From Gymnogyps californianus (Eukaryota > Chordata > Aves > Accipitriformes > Cathartidae), in NCBI RefSeq assembly GCF_018139145.2, contig NC_059500.1, forward strand, positions 21,743,437-21,807,436: a stretch of DNA of 64,000 nt, read 5' to 3'. Made by a program: the position numbers and the translations under genes. This document shows, piece by piece, positions 23,018 to 36,377 of the stretch (positions are counted from its first letter, which is position 1; each line of letters begins with the position of its first letter). The notes beneath the pieces are model-generated. The model did not search any database and was not told the DNA's origin. It saw only the letters and a program-made list of their open reading frames with translations.

Positions 23018-25773
23018 GCTTTGTGATGTCCCATCCTCCTTTATACTCATGGTTTCTATATGGTGAAGACCTCCTAGCTCAGTAATTTTTGTGTATTTCC
23101 CTTTTCTTAGACGTTTGTATGCTCTTAGAGTTTAATCTTTTTATGTAACCAAAGGTAAGTATCCTGCAGATCTTCAGGGATACTCATGAGCGTTTCCTAT
23201 TACTTATGGATTTAAGCAAAGCCTTAAAGAAATCTCCTCCTACAGTAATACCAACAATTTGAATTTTTTGTTGCATTGGTGATCTGTTTCTCTATAGTGC
23301 TGTCCTACACATTGCTTAAGAAAAGACAGAGTCTTTATGAATCCAGCTCCAGAGTTCCAGGTAGGAATAAAACAACACAAGTTCATTACAGCAAAACTAT
23401 GGCATAGGATTAGGAATAAGAGCAGGATTTGAGGTGATGTCTTAAGGGACAAGGTAAGTGTTACAGAGTTCTGCAATGGGACCTTGTGATGGTTTTGGGA
23501 GCTGGAATCATGCTTAAAGCTAGATGAATGAGCAAAGGAAATACAGGCTTACTAGGGGAATTATGCACCATGACTGAGGTCACCAGTTTGGCCTATCTAC
23601 AGCCCTCAAAGTGAAAGTTTGAATCATCTCACTGAGAAAGAGTTGAAACGTTTACACCTCAGGAAAAGGACTATAAGAACTGTGATAGCACCCAACCCTG
23701 CTAGAACCTAGGTGAGCACTTTGAATTGCAAGACAACTTTTTCCTGAGATTTGTGAAGTCCATGACACAGAGCACTGGCATGGATCGGGTGGGAAGAATC
23801 ATGTATGAATAAAAGTAGGTGCAGATACAGAAGTATGGCCTCAAAGTAATCAGTTCAACCAGATTATGTGGCAGGGCAGGGAAAAATATTTTTCATCTCA
23901 CATGTCGTTCTGAAACAGCAAATTGAAAGTGAAGTAAAATTTAAGTTAGTCTGTTATTCAACTAGACAACGTCAGGGACAGGAGTTCGTTGGCGTATGGG
24001 GCAGAAGAGAAGGTCGGCAAAGAGGAAAGTGACTTGGAATCAGCTGCAGCTTGAGGAACTGTCATCTCCAGCTGGCTGCATCTTATGGCCAATGTAAGTC
24101 CCATCAGGCAAGTGTTCAATGCAAAAGGATGGCCAAGGCCCAGAAGGAACACACGGGAGCAGTTTTCAAGACCTTAACTCATGAATGGAGAGCCAGCTTG
24201 CACAAGGGAAGATCTGAATGAGAGCTGAAGACCCTGAAGCTTACGAGAGTAGGTGTTGAGAAGGCACCAGTATACCTATTGAATAAGTGACCTGGTCTAT
24301 GGGACCGTCTAGCTCCTTTTGTACTTCCCTTGCACCCTTGAAGATGTAAATGAAAAAAGAATTATATTTTCACCTTGGGTGCTTGCATATTTCTGATATG
24401 TTTGTTTTATTGTTACTGGCGAATGTCAAGATGCATTTCTCAGATCTTCCTACAATTCTTGTATGACTGTTGAGCCATAAGTGAGGATGAACTATGCAAT
24501 TGCAGCACTAAAGCGCTGGGTCTTAAATATCAGTCCTACTGTTTCTTACTCTGTGTCTTTATGGTAAGCTTAAAAGAACTTCAGCTCCCCTGAGGTTTAA
24601 AATAATATTGTGGTAACATCCAAATAAAAGAGAATGGAAGAATGTCCTTTGCTCTGGAGAGTTCTCCTGTGTCATCCATCTAGCCTCCCTCCTTCCTGAA
24701 GGGAGTGATAGGAAACGTAATTCTCTTCACTCCATGTATTGCAGTATCAAAATGCTACTGTATCATAGCCATTTCTCACTAAATAATGCACTGTATAGAT
24801 ATACAATAATTTTAATAACTTACTGAATAAACAAAAAATAAAAGCTGGCTCAAAGAAGTGTTCAAGAGAAGAACTTACATAATTGATTTGTTCACTGTGA
24901 TGTAAAGCAGCATAGAAGTCATAGAGCTGTAATCAATTCTGTGCTGAATTCTTTTGGAAAAGTTGGTTAGTATCACTTTCTGCAGCCCCTAGCTCTTTCT
25001 GCAAGTACTGACTAGTCTTGAGGCTACTGAGTACCCTAGAGGACAAGATCAACGGTAGCAGTGACTTGGTTGCCACAGAATGAGTAGTAACCCTGTAACA
25101 GATGATGATGAAACATTAGAAGACAATGAAAAAATATTTAAGCAGTGTGAGAAAATTACTAGAAGCACTAAATAAACACTTATAACTGAAGAGACCTACC
25201 TCACGCTGAAATATGCTATGGGATCTGAGTGGTGCTCATTGCCAGGCTGCAGCATTGGAAAAACAGAGACATTTCAGATTCTTGAGACTAATATTTACCT
25301 TCATGATATCTGAATTTAAGATATGCTAAGAGTCATAACATCCAAAGGCAAATTGTCATCAGTGAGGTTAAAAACTGTCATAAATCATTCAGTGTGGTGC
25401 AGGAGAAATCCAGGAATCCAGTGTCCACTATAAACCAAATTAACTGGGAAGCATGCGTTTTTTCTTGTCTCTAGATGACTGTCAGTGTCCAATTAGAGGG
25501 GGAAAAGTTTTCAGGCAAATATATTTTGTTACTTTATGTCCCTAACTGGAAAAAACTAACTTGACAAAGTCTACTACTACTGTTGCAAGTAGTGCAAAAT
25601 GCTAATTTACTGAGAACTTCTAATAAAAAAAGACAACCTCCCCTAAGACTCCTGGAACGTAGATTAAAAAGGGCAACAGAAGGACACAATCTAAAAGCTG
25701 AAAATAGCTGAAATAAAACCAGAAGCACTGGTTAACTCTGAGGTAGAAAAGGAGATTGGCAAGTCTAGGATAT

Positions 25774-26226
25774 TGTCAGGGAGCAAACACTCTGCAAGAG
25801 CCAGGAGCGAGAGCTGAGGTGGTAGGGAGGCCAGCAGGACTATGCCCACGTTAGCCGGGGTACAGACCCGCTGCATCCCGACAAGGAGAGTGCTGCAGGG
25901 CTGGGACAGTGACCAGGGGTGGCCAAGGGATCTGCGGCCACTGCACCAGCCCCACTGATGAGGCAGGTCTGGGGTCAGCCAGGAAGCCAATTCAGCAGGT
26001 CAGAGACAGCAAGGGGTGAGGGCCTGAGCTGACATGCAGCTCCCAAGCTGGGGAGGGACAGGCGCTCAGTGAGTCACCTCACAGCTCTTTCTCACAATGT
26101 AGCTGTTTTCCCAGCAGTTTCATCCAAGGCTGCACCTTGGCAAAGCTGACCTTGAATGCAGGTAGCTAAACACTTGTGGCACAGGGAGAAAGCATTTGAG
26201 GCTGTTGGTGCACTGAGTGCCTGACA
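25774..26226 (+). mobile_element. LTR-like repeat, copy A
   Basis: It starts TGTCAGGG and ends GCCTGACA, short inverted ends as in an LTR. The body clearly shares sequence with the copy at 32461-32968: AGGGCTGGGACAG, CACCAGCCCCACTGATGAGG-like text, CTCACAGCTCTTTCTCAC, TAGCTGTTTTC and GCAGGTAGCTAAAC occur in the same order in both. At 453 bp it lacks some internal text present in the other copy. No clear target duplication was found (left flank GATAT, right flank GCTAC). No coding capacity was seen. It is probably a solo LTR of an avian endogenous retrovirus. Orientation is given as the TGTCAGGG-first reading and is not proven. Confidence 0.65.
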
Positions 26227-29200
26227 GCTACTGACTTTAAAAATGTCAGGACGTGGAGCTGTTGTCAGTTTCCTGTAAGTACAAATAATATCGTCTTGTG
26301 TTAACTAACGTTAATGCAGAAGACCCAAGAGAAAAGAACTGGTACGGTTACAAAAACAAAAACCCATAGAGAGATCTTTAATGAAGATGATGGAATTGTT
26401 TACATCCCAGTAGCTTTTAATGTGCTACACATGGAACAGAATTTGTTCAGAAGTGTAAGGTTTGTTGTCTTATAAACATCTTTGCTGTTTTCAGCTGCTG
26501 CTTCCACAATCATAAAACTGGATCAGCACAGTACCAAGTCACTCAGTGACTCAGTGATAAAAATCTGACCTGAATCGGGCATGGCATGTGATCACACTTC
26601 TGTAGAATTTGCCAAAGGATGTGGTAAAGAAAACAGATAAGACAAAATCTTGTCTTTTTTTCATTAGCCAGCATAAAACTAGCCTGAAGCCTGCTTACGC
26701 AAAATTGATCTTTCTGTGAGAATGTGATCTACTCAAGTTGGTTTATACCACAGCAGGGCTGTGTACGACATGGCTGCAGCATCTTCTGGTCCAGCACTGG
26801 GAGTCCAAGAGCTAAAGGCACTGTGTTTCTAGCAGTGCAGTGTTAACCCCTTTGTTAACCATGGATTCGATACCACTAGAATCACATCTAGATCATCTCA
26901 ATCAAGCCTGATGTTTACATGTGTACTTTACCCTGCATTGGAAGAGATAATGCAGTTACTCTTGTGTGCATGTGAAATGTATTTAGAACAGAGGTGGAAT
27001 TCTGTTCTTTCATGAGGTTAGAAAGTGAACTGCCTCTAGTTCAGTAGTGTGATTTTGGTTTTTAAAGAATGTGTTCCTTTCGTTGATATCTTTTTTTTTT
27101 CCCCCCCCCTTAAATCTTCTCTGAATTAAGTGTAAGATGTCAAACCTTTTGTGAACCCTTAATCTAAAAGGATGATACAGGATGATTTCATGCTGGAAAC
27201 CATGAACCTAACATATCATATGTGGTCTCCACAATGATGACTGCATCCCAGTGTAAAAAATACCTCTTATTTGAGCTATTCTTACATTTTATATAGGCTG
27301 CAAGCAATGTACTATGCAATACTAAAGACACCATTCAGAATGGGATGGAAAGCTGTGCTCACAAACTAAGTAGCCTTCAAGCACAGCAGAAGCCCAGGCC
27401 CAGAAAAGACCTGCTAATGTTCATACCTCTGAAGACATGGAGCAGGAAATATCCTGAAATGTTGAGTTCTTCTATATTGGCATTTATATCTCAAACCTTA
27501 ATTCTGGAGGTATGCAGGCTAGTATGGGAAAAGATAAAGGTTTCAAGATCCGGGCACCTCAGTTGTAACATCTGGTAGGGCTATAAGCAATTCTAAACAA
27601 TTTTTCAGTGCAGACTAGAAACTGAACTGGGAAAAGATCAGTGCTAATCTCTGCAAAAGGTGAATCTGTACCAGACAGTGCATACCAAGATGCTGTTTGT
27701 GTAGAGGTGTATGATAAGGACCCAAGACCTGGGGTTGTTTCCTGCTTAGCTGATGAAACTCAGCATGGGGGTTGCTATTACCAAGTGTTAAGGAAGAATT
27801 GCGTCCTTGAGGCATAAGCCTGCTCTTCTCTGCAAAAAGCAGAAAACTGAGAGGAACTCCATGTGCATTCACAGACTTAGGTCTTTGTGCTTCTGTGCTG
27901 GCTTTCCATCACTGGTTTGCGGTTGTATCAAATTCAGTGTATACATGCTACTTCTATCTTTTATTGGTGTCAGGTGTTGAAGTACAGAGACAGATTTTTT
28001 GTTGCACAGCAAGATAATAGGAGGTAAACACAAACAGAAATTAAACCAGCCTTATGTGCTAATGAGTAGGAAGAAAGTAAGTAGGTCCTTACTATCAAAG
28101 TTATGAAGGAAATTGCCTTGGTTGAAATTTCTTATCACTGGAGTACGGAAGTTGCTCAAACAATATCAAAACATTGCATGCTTTCCTTGTATAATGTGAT
28201 AAAGGGGATTACCTGTACCTTCCCACTCCGATGAATGCCTTGCTTGTAACTTTTGTGGAGGACTGCAGACATATGGATCACAAAAATGTCAGGTGAAAAT
28301 CATCAGCTAATTGTTATTTTGCCTCCCTTATTGGCTGAGCCGCTCCTAGTCTTCCTTCTTATATCTGTCTCTCTTTTCATTTTGCTAATGCTGAAAGGAG
28401 ATGAAACACCCTAGTAGCATAACCAAATCAGAAAACGAATGTGGATTCCTACTGAAGTACCTCAGATTTCTGGCACCTTCAGAATTGTGTTATCTTTATT
28501 CATTTCAACCCACAGTTTTTATAGTCAAATGTTCCCTACTCCAACAATAAATGTTAAGGGCAGGAAAAATGTATTTAGTATCTGTTGGAATTAGAGAGAT
28601 ACGGGAGACAAGTAGTGCCTGAGTAAGTCACTGTTGCAGGTATTTTCATCTCCTGAAAAATAAAACCAGCCTTCTGTTCTTAGTACTAAAGTTTGTGACC
28701 ATATCAGATAATTGCTCTTCCCTTTTCTCATTCCCTGTCTCCTTGGGAATTCTGTTCTCAAAAGGCAATAGTAGCTTCTGATGGAAATTTCTGGTAGTAC
28801 AGTATGACTACAGAGGAGAAGAGTAGCAAGTATCTCAAACAACTAGTAGAAACTATATAGCTGTGGAGAAAAGTGCTTCTGAGTTTTTTGGTTTGTTTGT
28901 TTTTCTGCTGGGGAAGAAGTTTAATGGTGGCGGATCTCAAAGTTAAAGGATATATCTTCAAGAAACAGTTTTGCTAAAGAACAGATGTCTTCCTAATTTG
29001 CAGGTAGAAATCCATTCCTGACTCTGGGCTTCCAGGTGCCTGACTTTTTTTGGCATGTATCCCACAGGGTGTCTGACCAGGAAAGCAGACTCTCAGTCGT
29101 TCTGAGGCTCTGCAGAATCCAGGAAAACTGGAGAAACTTCTGAAAAACATGCTCCACTGTTGCCCCAAGCAGTAGTTTGCTCTCTGCAACCACATTCTGC

Positions 29201-32200
29201 ATGCAGCACTTGAGGAAAAAATATCCTTGGCTCTAATTTGTCTCCTTTTTTATTTTATTTTATTTTTTTAAAAGCATAGGCTGAGGAATGGGAGAGAAGA
29301 GCCTTTCTTAAATGCTTGTCTCCTTCAGACCTTTCATGCTATATGCAACTCTGCTTTATTTACATGTTGAATAAACTTTGTCAGCAGTTTTAGTTCTACT
29401 TCTGTTATTTATCTTGCCTTACTATGAAAGCTTTTGGGCTAATTAAAGTGAGAAAAGGCAACACTTCAATGTAATAAAGGGATAACATTTGGTTTAGTTC
29501 TGCAGCCACTCAGTTGACCTTAGATTGCAACAAAGATTTTCAGAATGGGTTTGAGAAGACTACGTAATAACTGTGCTTAGCAACATTAACAAACATAAGA
29601 ATTTGCTGGCATTGCTTTCTTGGGCTTTTTGGTAGGTTTTTTCTTGGGGGTTTTTTTTGGTAGATCTGATCTTGTCTCTCTGAATTTGCATGAGGCTGAA
29701 CTGTGCAGTCTTGCAAAGTCCTCATGATGACTTGGAGACTCATTCAGGAAGATAATGTTTTATCTTCAAAGGTTTGGGGCAGGACAAATGCCAAAGTCCA
29801 CTTGATCTATAATCACTGTGATGATTTCAAAACACCTGGAGAATCACTCTTGCTTATCCTGTTAGGTAATCTGACAAAGAAAAATTATAACTAGTATCCA
29901 GTCTGTGGTTAATACAGCATGTAGAAGAGTTGATGGCATTGGTGAGGAAAGGCACTTTTGGGTATTTTTTTGCAACTTTTGCAGGGTTAATTTACCTCAA
30001 GCATGCTCAAAGCTGTAATTGTTCATATATATATTCATAGGTTGCATCTCTGTCCCAGGAGAAAGATAGATTTGAGCTCTCCAGATCAGCAAACCACAAA
30101 CATTATCAGAAACTCTCTTGATGTGAGAAAGATCACACAAAATGGAACCAGCTAAGGAATAAATATGAAGTACATAAATGAACTTGAGAAGGGTTGTCCT
30201 CTGTCCTCTTCCAAAAGCAGCAAGGGACTAGTCTTTCACCTAGGAAGCAAGCCAAGTGTATGGGGAGCAATGTCTGGTCAGGTATGTCAAGACAGATGAA
30301 GCACAAGCCACTTCAGTGTACTTCATACGAGTGTTGCATTACCTTCTGAAGTCCTTGATGCCTTACAGTAATGTCTAAAGCTTGTGTTGTACTGTGTCAA
30401 ATGCAACGGACTTTGACCAAATGAGCATAAACAAGTCCTGATAGTAGAAAACTTGTGTTCTACTGGAAGAAAACAAAGAAGAGGTGGGAAGTCTTTCTTA
30501 AAACAGAAGAGAAAAAAAAAAAAAAGACATGCTTCTGTTCTTTGTGGTTTATTGTGATCCTTTCCAAACACAGAGAGTATTCCTCTGCCAGTTATAGACC
30601 ACAGTATTTGGTATGTGTAGAGAGATGTTAACAAGTACAGAGCAATGGCTTCTTTGCAGTGTAGTTGATGCCATAAGTATGCAAAGGAAGCCAAGAGGTG
30701 CAATGGAGTAACTGCAAAAAGGCAGAGGCTTCTATGGAAGCACAGCACTTCTCACACGTAGAAAAGAATATTTGGGAAATGTTGAAAAGCTCTGGAAATA
30801 TATTCCCCTCCCTTCTGCACAGTGTGGTGGGTGCTTTCTAAAGTAATTTGCTGAGAATGAAGGTCAGCTGGGACAGAGCAGAGTAGGAGAGTAGATGAGA
30901 TGATTTTGTTAAATGAAAATGGATGTGATGGGGTGGGGAAGAATAGAGAGACTATCAAACTAAGAACTCCTTTTAATAACACTGAGTGACTTCTGGATAA
31001 GGAGCAGTAGTGACAGGCCTTAGGGTCCAGTGCTGCTGCCAGCTGGACTCCTGTCAATATACAGCAGCTGTTGAAAACAGAATCTTGCCCAAAACATGTG
31101 AAAAAGTTGATATACATGACAGAACAGGACTGTAATTTGTGTGCTATTAAACTAGTATAATCCTACCAATTGCATGGCTAAAACATCTTAAACTGTTTTC
31201 TTTTGGAAAGCAAGCGTGAGTGGTATGTGGGCAACTCAATGCTTACACATAAACAGCTGTATTGTTTGAAAATTTAGTGTTGCATGGTAAAAAATTCTGT
31301 TCATTAAGGAAATTAGAGTAAAAAGCTTGAATTTGAAAGATGAGATAGCTTGGAGTAGCAGCATTTATAAGCCAGCAACTTGGAGAAGTTTGTGTGATTA
31401 TGGAATATGGTGCTGCATTTTTAAAAAGCAAAAAACCGCATGCTTACCATAGCAACCATTTTGCTACGTAGTTCACATGCTAAAAAGATACATGGCAACT
31501 TGCTCAAGAAACTCCCACACATGCCTTGGCAATGTGACATTACGTATTTGTAAAGATTTTGTGGACATTGTTTAAAGAAATTATTCCCAGCATCTAAATA
31601 CAGCTGTTGGGTGAGAGAATAGGAATGAGAGTGTTTTCTGTTCTTCCTGTTCAGCAAAAACTTATTTCTTAGAATCACAAAAAATGCAAAGATTTGGTGA
31701 CCTGGATAGCATTTGATTTTTCTGTTGTGCTGTATGAAAGTGAATAGCAAAGTAGCAAGTGCCTGATCTACCGGAGCTGATCAAAATCAACAGCACTTTG
31801 AAAGTGCTCTAGATTAGACTAACTCCTGCTCAGACAATTCTCACAAGTTAAAGAAATGAAAGTCCCCTAATGGGCACTTAATTCACCGGAATAATTGCAA
31901 CCAGTTCTCAGCGAGTATCTTCAGAGATTTCTGACACGTTCTGAAAACAGAACTGAAATTACTAGTTGATTTGATGCCTAGGGGCTGCAGTGCAGCAGAG
32001 CTGAACAAATATGTGAGAGGGAATGTCCCCTCCCTGAAACAGTTATCATTCGAGAATTCATGCTGATTTCTGTTTTTGAGAACTCCTGGGATCCCACACA
32101 GGCTGCACAGGCTGATTGTCATGCAGTTTTACAGGGAGGGTGAGAAGAAAGAACTGCTTTTCATGGATTTCCCCACCTGCCACCCCCACTTAAACATGAA

Positions 32201-32460
32201 CGAATCCTGAAGGAAACCACCAGGCTGTCCTGCTTTCCGCCCCTGGCAGGCTGGCTGCTTGTTAGCCTTGCGAAAGAAAGTAGGCAGGGGAGGGCAGGAT
32301 AGCAGCTGCTCGGAACATTTCAGGGAGGGCATCCCTGAAAGAAAGTGCAAAAGCAACTGTGGAAGTGGTAGCCTGGTGCATCTTCCAGATAAGTTTGTGA
32401 TGCTGATACATGATACGCCTCTCTCTAGTTCAAAAGTTGTTTTGTTTTTAAGACACCCTT
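26227..32460. other. Intergenic DNA between the two LTR-like copies
   Basis: About 6.2 kb without a retroviral gag, protease, polymerase or envelope frame, so it does not look like the body of a provirus despite the two LTR-like copies flanking it. It contains a T10C9 run (27091-27109) and an A run (about 30512-30525). The longest open frame is 141 codons and has no recognisable family. Confidence 0.55.
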
Positions 32461-32968
32461 TGTCAGGGACCAGCTGCTCCACAAGTGCTGGGCGCCAAGG
32501 GTGACAGAGGCAGGCAGAGCCATGCCCTCACCAACAAGGACACAGGACCCCAGCACCCCAACCAGGAGAGCTGCACAGGGCTGGGACAGCGAGGGAGGGT
32601 CAGCCAGGGGACCTGTGGCCACCGCATCAGCCCCACCAATGAGGCTAGTAGGAGGTCAAGCCAGGGATCCAAGTCAGCGGACCAGGGTCAGCAAGGTGCA
32701 AGGCCAGGAAGCGCATATCTGCAAGACGGCTCAGGCAAGGACCAAGGAGCAAGAGCCTGAGCTTAAATGCAGCTCCTGAGCCAAGGAGGAAGAGGTGCTC
32801 CGTGAGGCATCTCACAGCTCTTTCTCACCACATAGCTGTTTTCACAGGAGTTTCGTCCAAGGCAGCATGGCTGCACCGTGGCAGAGCCAACCTTGAACAC
32901 AGGCAGCTAAACCCTGAGGAGCAGGGTGGAAAGATTGCAGTCTCCCCTCCTCACACAGGGCCCTGACA
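32461..32968 (+). mobile_element. LTR-like repeat, copy B
   Basis: A 508-bp repeat with ends TGTCAGGG and CCCTGACA. It is homologous along most of its length to 25774-26226 and in the same orientation. The best-matching section is the right half (from GAGCCTGAGCT through CTCACAGCTCTTTCTCAC to GGCAGCTAAAC). Copy B carries extra text on the left and near the right end. Flanks (CCCTT left, TCCTG right) give no convincing target duplication. Overlapping frames inside it come from GC-rich composition and I do not call them genes. It is probably a solo LTR. Confidence 0.68.
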
Positions 32969-35595
32969 TCCTGCAGCATTTTTAAGACCTTCTCACTTAA
33001 TTTTTAAATTTAAACAGCTCCAGCCTCATGGTAATAAGATATTTCATGGATTCTCCGTTATACTCATCTTTCAACCCATTGCACTACAGATTATGGACCT
33101 GGAAAACATACTGCAAAGAGCAACATATCAGGCATGCTAATAAAGTTGATTTCCTTCAAATGCTCAGTTGCCAGTAAGCAGAATAAACATGTATTATGAA
33201 ATCATATTCTTCTGACTTGGTCCTCTCAACAGGGCATTGCAACCACAGAAAGTATTAGAAATGGAAAACTGTTAGCCTTGTCTTGGCTGACTGCCTTGCC
33301 TCCAGTACAACGTGCTGCCAATGGAGATATGTGATTCCCTGCTCCCATTCCTGCTGAGTCTGCTCTCCAGTTTCAAAAATGAAAGTGGCAGCCACACAGT
33401 TCTCCTCTGAGCCCTTCCCTTCCAAACCTCTTTCTGGCACTACATCTTCTAGCAAACCAAGCAGCAGAAAGGGATGCGACAGAGCAGCTGCAGTAATGGG
33501 GATGGAGGCTTTGTGCGGGCATGTGAAAGAGGCAAGGCTTTGCTCAGCCTTGACCCTGATGCTGTGCTATCGTGTTAACTCTGTTTGTTACCATGTAAGC
33601 TTGAGATGCCCGCATTGGCAGATATGTGCAATGTTGTGAGAACCGAGTGTGAAATGCTGTGAAATGTTCAGATGGAACATGTTATAAATGGGGAAAATAT
33701 CACTTAAGTTATGGAGGCAAGGACTGCTTATACTCAGATGAGCTTGATGGTTCCCAAGGATGAAGTCCCATCTTTCAGTTTCCTCCCTCCACCTCTCCCC
33801 TTTTGACCTGATGTAGTACCAAAATGACCAAGAAAGCAGAAAGGTCAGATTTTGGGAGCATACTGCACTGACAGCTCTGTATTTGTGAGGGTGAAATCAG
33901 AGTTGATTTGAATTGGTCAGGAAAAACGTCCTTTGTAAATGTGCTACCTATTATTGTTTGATGTTGACTTTTTTTAGCTTTGGGTACTGTGACGAACCAA
34001 GGCTGGGTTCTGACAGAACTGTCTAAACGCCATCTTCCTATAAATCCACCCAGGAGCAGATGCAGCCCTCATGTTGGTGAGCCAACCCTTGTCCTGTCTC
34101 GTCTTGTGGCAAATGACAGGCATGAGACTGCAAACAGGGCTGCAGATGGTGAGCCAGCCTCTTCTGTGAGGAGTGCTGCGGATTGCGTTGAGTGCCCCCT
34201 TTCTGGCTGATGGGACGAGAAGGCTGGGGAGCTTGGGACTAATGCAGGAAGAGAGCTAAGCATCCTTATTGTGTTTCTTTGCTCCCTTACTCCATCCGCA
34301 AGGTGCTGTTTTGAGTTGAGCTGGAAAAGGGTAGAGGGAGGACTAACGCTAGAATCCTGGAGGCTTTCGCTGTGCAGAACTGCTGTGGTTTGTTCAAATC
34401 CCTTTTAAGTGCTATGCTTCTCGAACACCCCGAATCAGGGTTGGGCCCCAGCCTGCCAACTTGCCCTACCCACGCATAGCTAACCTCACTTATTGCAAAT
34501 ATTGCAAAATTTGTGCAGCCCTTGTATGCCCATGTGGTTTCTGATATTTCTGATAGCAAGGAATTGTTGTTTGGACTCTAAATGGCTTTATACTCTCTGG
34601 GTGTTTTTTTAACTGGGTATGCATCTCCTCTTGCCCTATATGTGCCAGCAGCTACAGAAGAGAGAAGCTGTGACAGATGAGCTAGATATTGCGCAGAGTG
34701 CAAGTGCTGCTCTCGGGCGGCTCTTCCAGGGGTCTCCGTGCATTGTGTCTCTGCAGATATCTCATCAAGGAGTTCGCACCTCCTTTCCTCATTTCCTTAT
34801 GCCCCCTGGTTTAGATTTTGCACAAGTTTTTATGGAAGAGAATTGCTTGCCACTACTACAAAGCCAATATTATGGTCTATGCATAACAAAGCCTCCTATT
34901 TGTATTAATTGCATATCTGGAAACTTCTGTAATGTGTGCTGCAATTCTGCATAAATATGTAGTGGCAACACCCAAAAAAATGGCTCAGAATTTGGCAATC
35001 CTTTTACAATGCTTATAGTTGTCTATTTTTTACCTCATTAGAGAAAAACAATATTTAGGAGACTCCTACACTCTGTCCTCTGTAGCAGAGGAGATGGAAT
35101 ATAAGGTGGTTTAACTTGCATTGTAAGTAACCCCAGATTTTTTATTTTTGATTTTTAAATATACAAGGTCAAGTGTTGTCTCCCTGGTAGTTAGTGAGTT
35201 GGCTGCTTCGGTCACTTACCAGTAAGAGGACCGCTATCATTTCTTGAAAGTCTGGTGGGTTAGTCTTAGCAAGAAATCATAACAGACAAATAAGCTTTCT
35301 GACTCAGGGAGGTTTTAAAAATTCCTCTGACCCTGGTATCGAGGGAATTCTTTCCTGAGGCTGAAAAAAGCTCTCTGTGAGGAGCTTGCAGTTTAAAAGC
35401 ACTGAAGCTGAACTCCTCAGACACAGCTGCTCTTTACAGGCTATTTTGTTTCACAGTCTTCCCTCCAGTACGGTTCAAGTTTCATGCTGATTTCAACAAG
35501 CCCTTACAAACAGCTGCTGCATTTTAACAGAAAAGACTCCTGGTTTCTGACACTGCCGAGCTTTCCCTCTGAGCTACTAACAGAATGGCTAATTT

Positions 35596-35613
35596 AAAAA
35601 AAAAAAAAAAAAA
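35596..35613. repeat. Poly(A) run of 18
   Basis: An uninterrupted run of 18 A continuing into an A-rich stretch broken by single G bases. Confidence 0.9.
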
Positions 35614-36349
35614 GAAAAAAAGAAGTGGTGTTTCATCATTATCTCATTTTCAGAATATGATTTTTGGGACCAGTCTGATCTAATTGAACTCTCTTATGAC
35701 ACTGGGACTGACAGTATTTATAGTAACCTAATTTAAGTTTTCACTTCCCCAAATGGATATGCTGTTAATACTAAGCTTAAAGAAGTACTTGGATCTCCCA
35801 GCAGGCTCAGTTTTCTGGTCTAGAAGGCTATTGTAGGGGGTATTTAGCCAGCTGCTGGAAGACAGCCTTGTGCTCTCAGCAGTTCAGTTGGTGAACTGGC
35901 AGTAGTGTTTGCTTTTCTCCTTTCTTAATCAATTTGCTCTTGTCAAACTGCTCTGGAATTTCAGTCTGTTGGCAGAAATGAATGTGTGCTATAGGGCTAC
36001 GGATTTGTGAAGTTAAAAAACAATTTTTTGGTGCTATAATATTTAAATAACAGTTTTCTTCTTTTGGGTGTGCTGTGAGTAGCAGGGAAAGCTTTCGCAC
36101 CTCATGATTATGAGCATCCCCTCACTACCCATCTCCACCTCCCCTCTCCCCAAACCTCTTTAAAAATGAGTTAAGTTTCTTTGACAGAGGTGCTGATTTG
36201 AGATACCGTGTTTGTGTTCTCATGCTTCTCATTGTACCCAACACCTGCCAGTAGGTAAAAGAAAAGCTAAAGTAATACTTGGTCAACAGGGTTCCCTGTC
36301 ACAGATTGAAGACAGTTCAGAAGCTGGTCACAGTATCATCATCTGCATT

Positions 36350-36377
36350 TTGTTAATGAGTCTTTGTTAATGAGTCT
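36350..36377. repeat. 14-bp perfect tandem duplication
   Basis: TTGTTAATGAGTCT occurs twice head to tail without a mismatch. Confidence 0.95.

Larger units (their letters stand above)
19534..25773. other. Intergenic DNA, no gene recognised
   Basis: No exon, RNA gene or named repeat was recognised. It includes a locally GC-richer stretch (about 21421-21760) with overlapping short frames on both strands, a C-rich run (22255-22276) and a 24-base A run (22994-23017). The frames do not resemble any protein family I know. Confidence 0.5.

Noticed and set aside
26227..32460. Body of a provirus flanked by the two LTR-like copies
   Set aside because: No retroviral coding remnants can be read between them, the copies differ too much internally to be an LTR pair from one insertion, and no shared target duplication was found.
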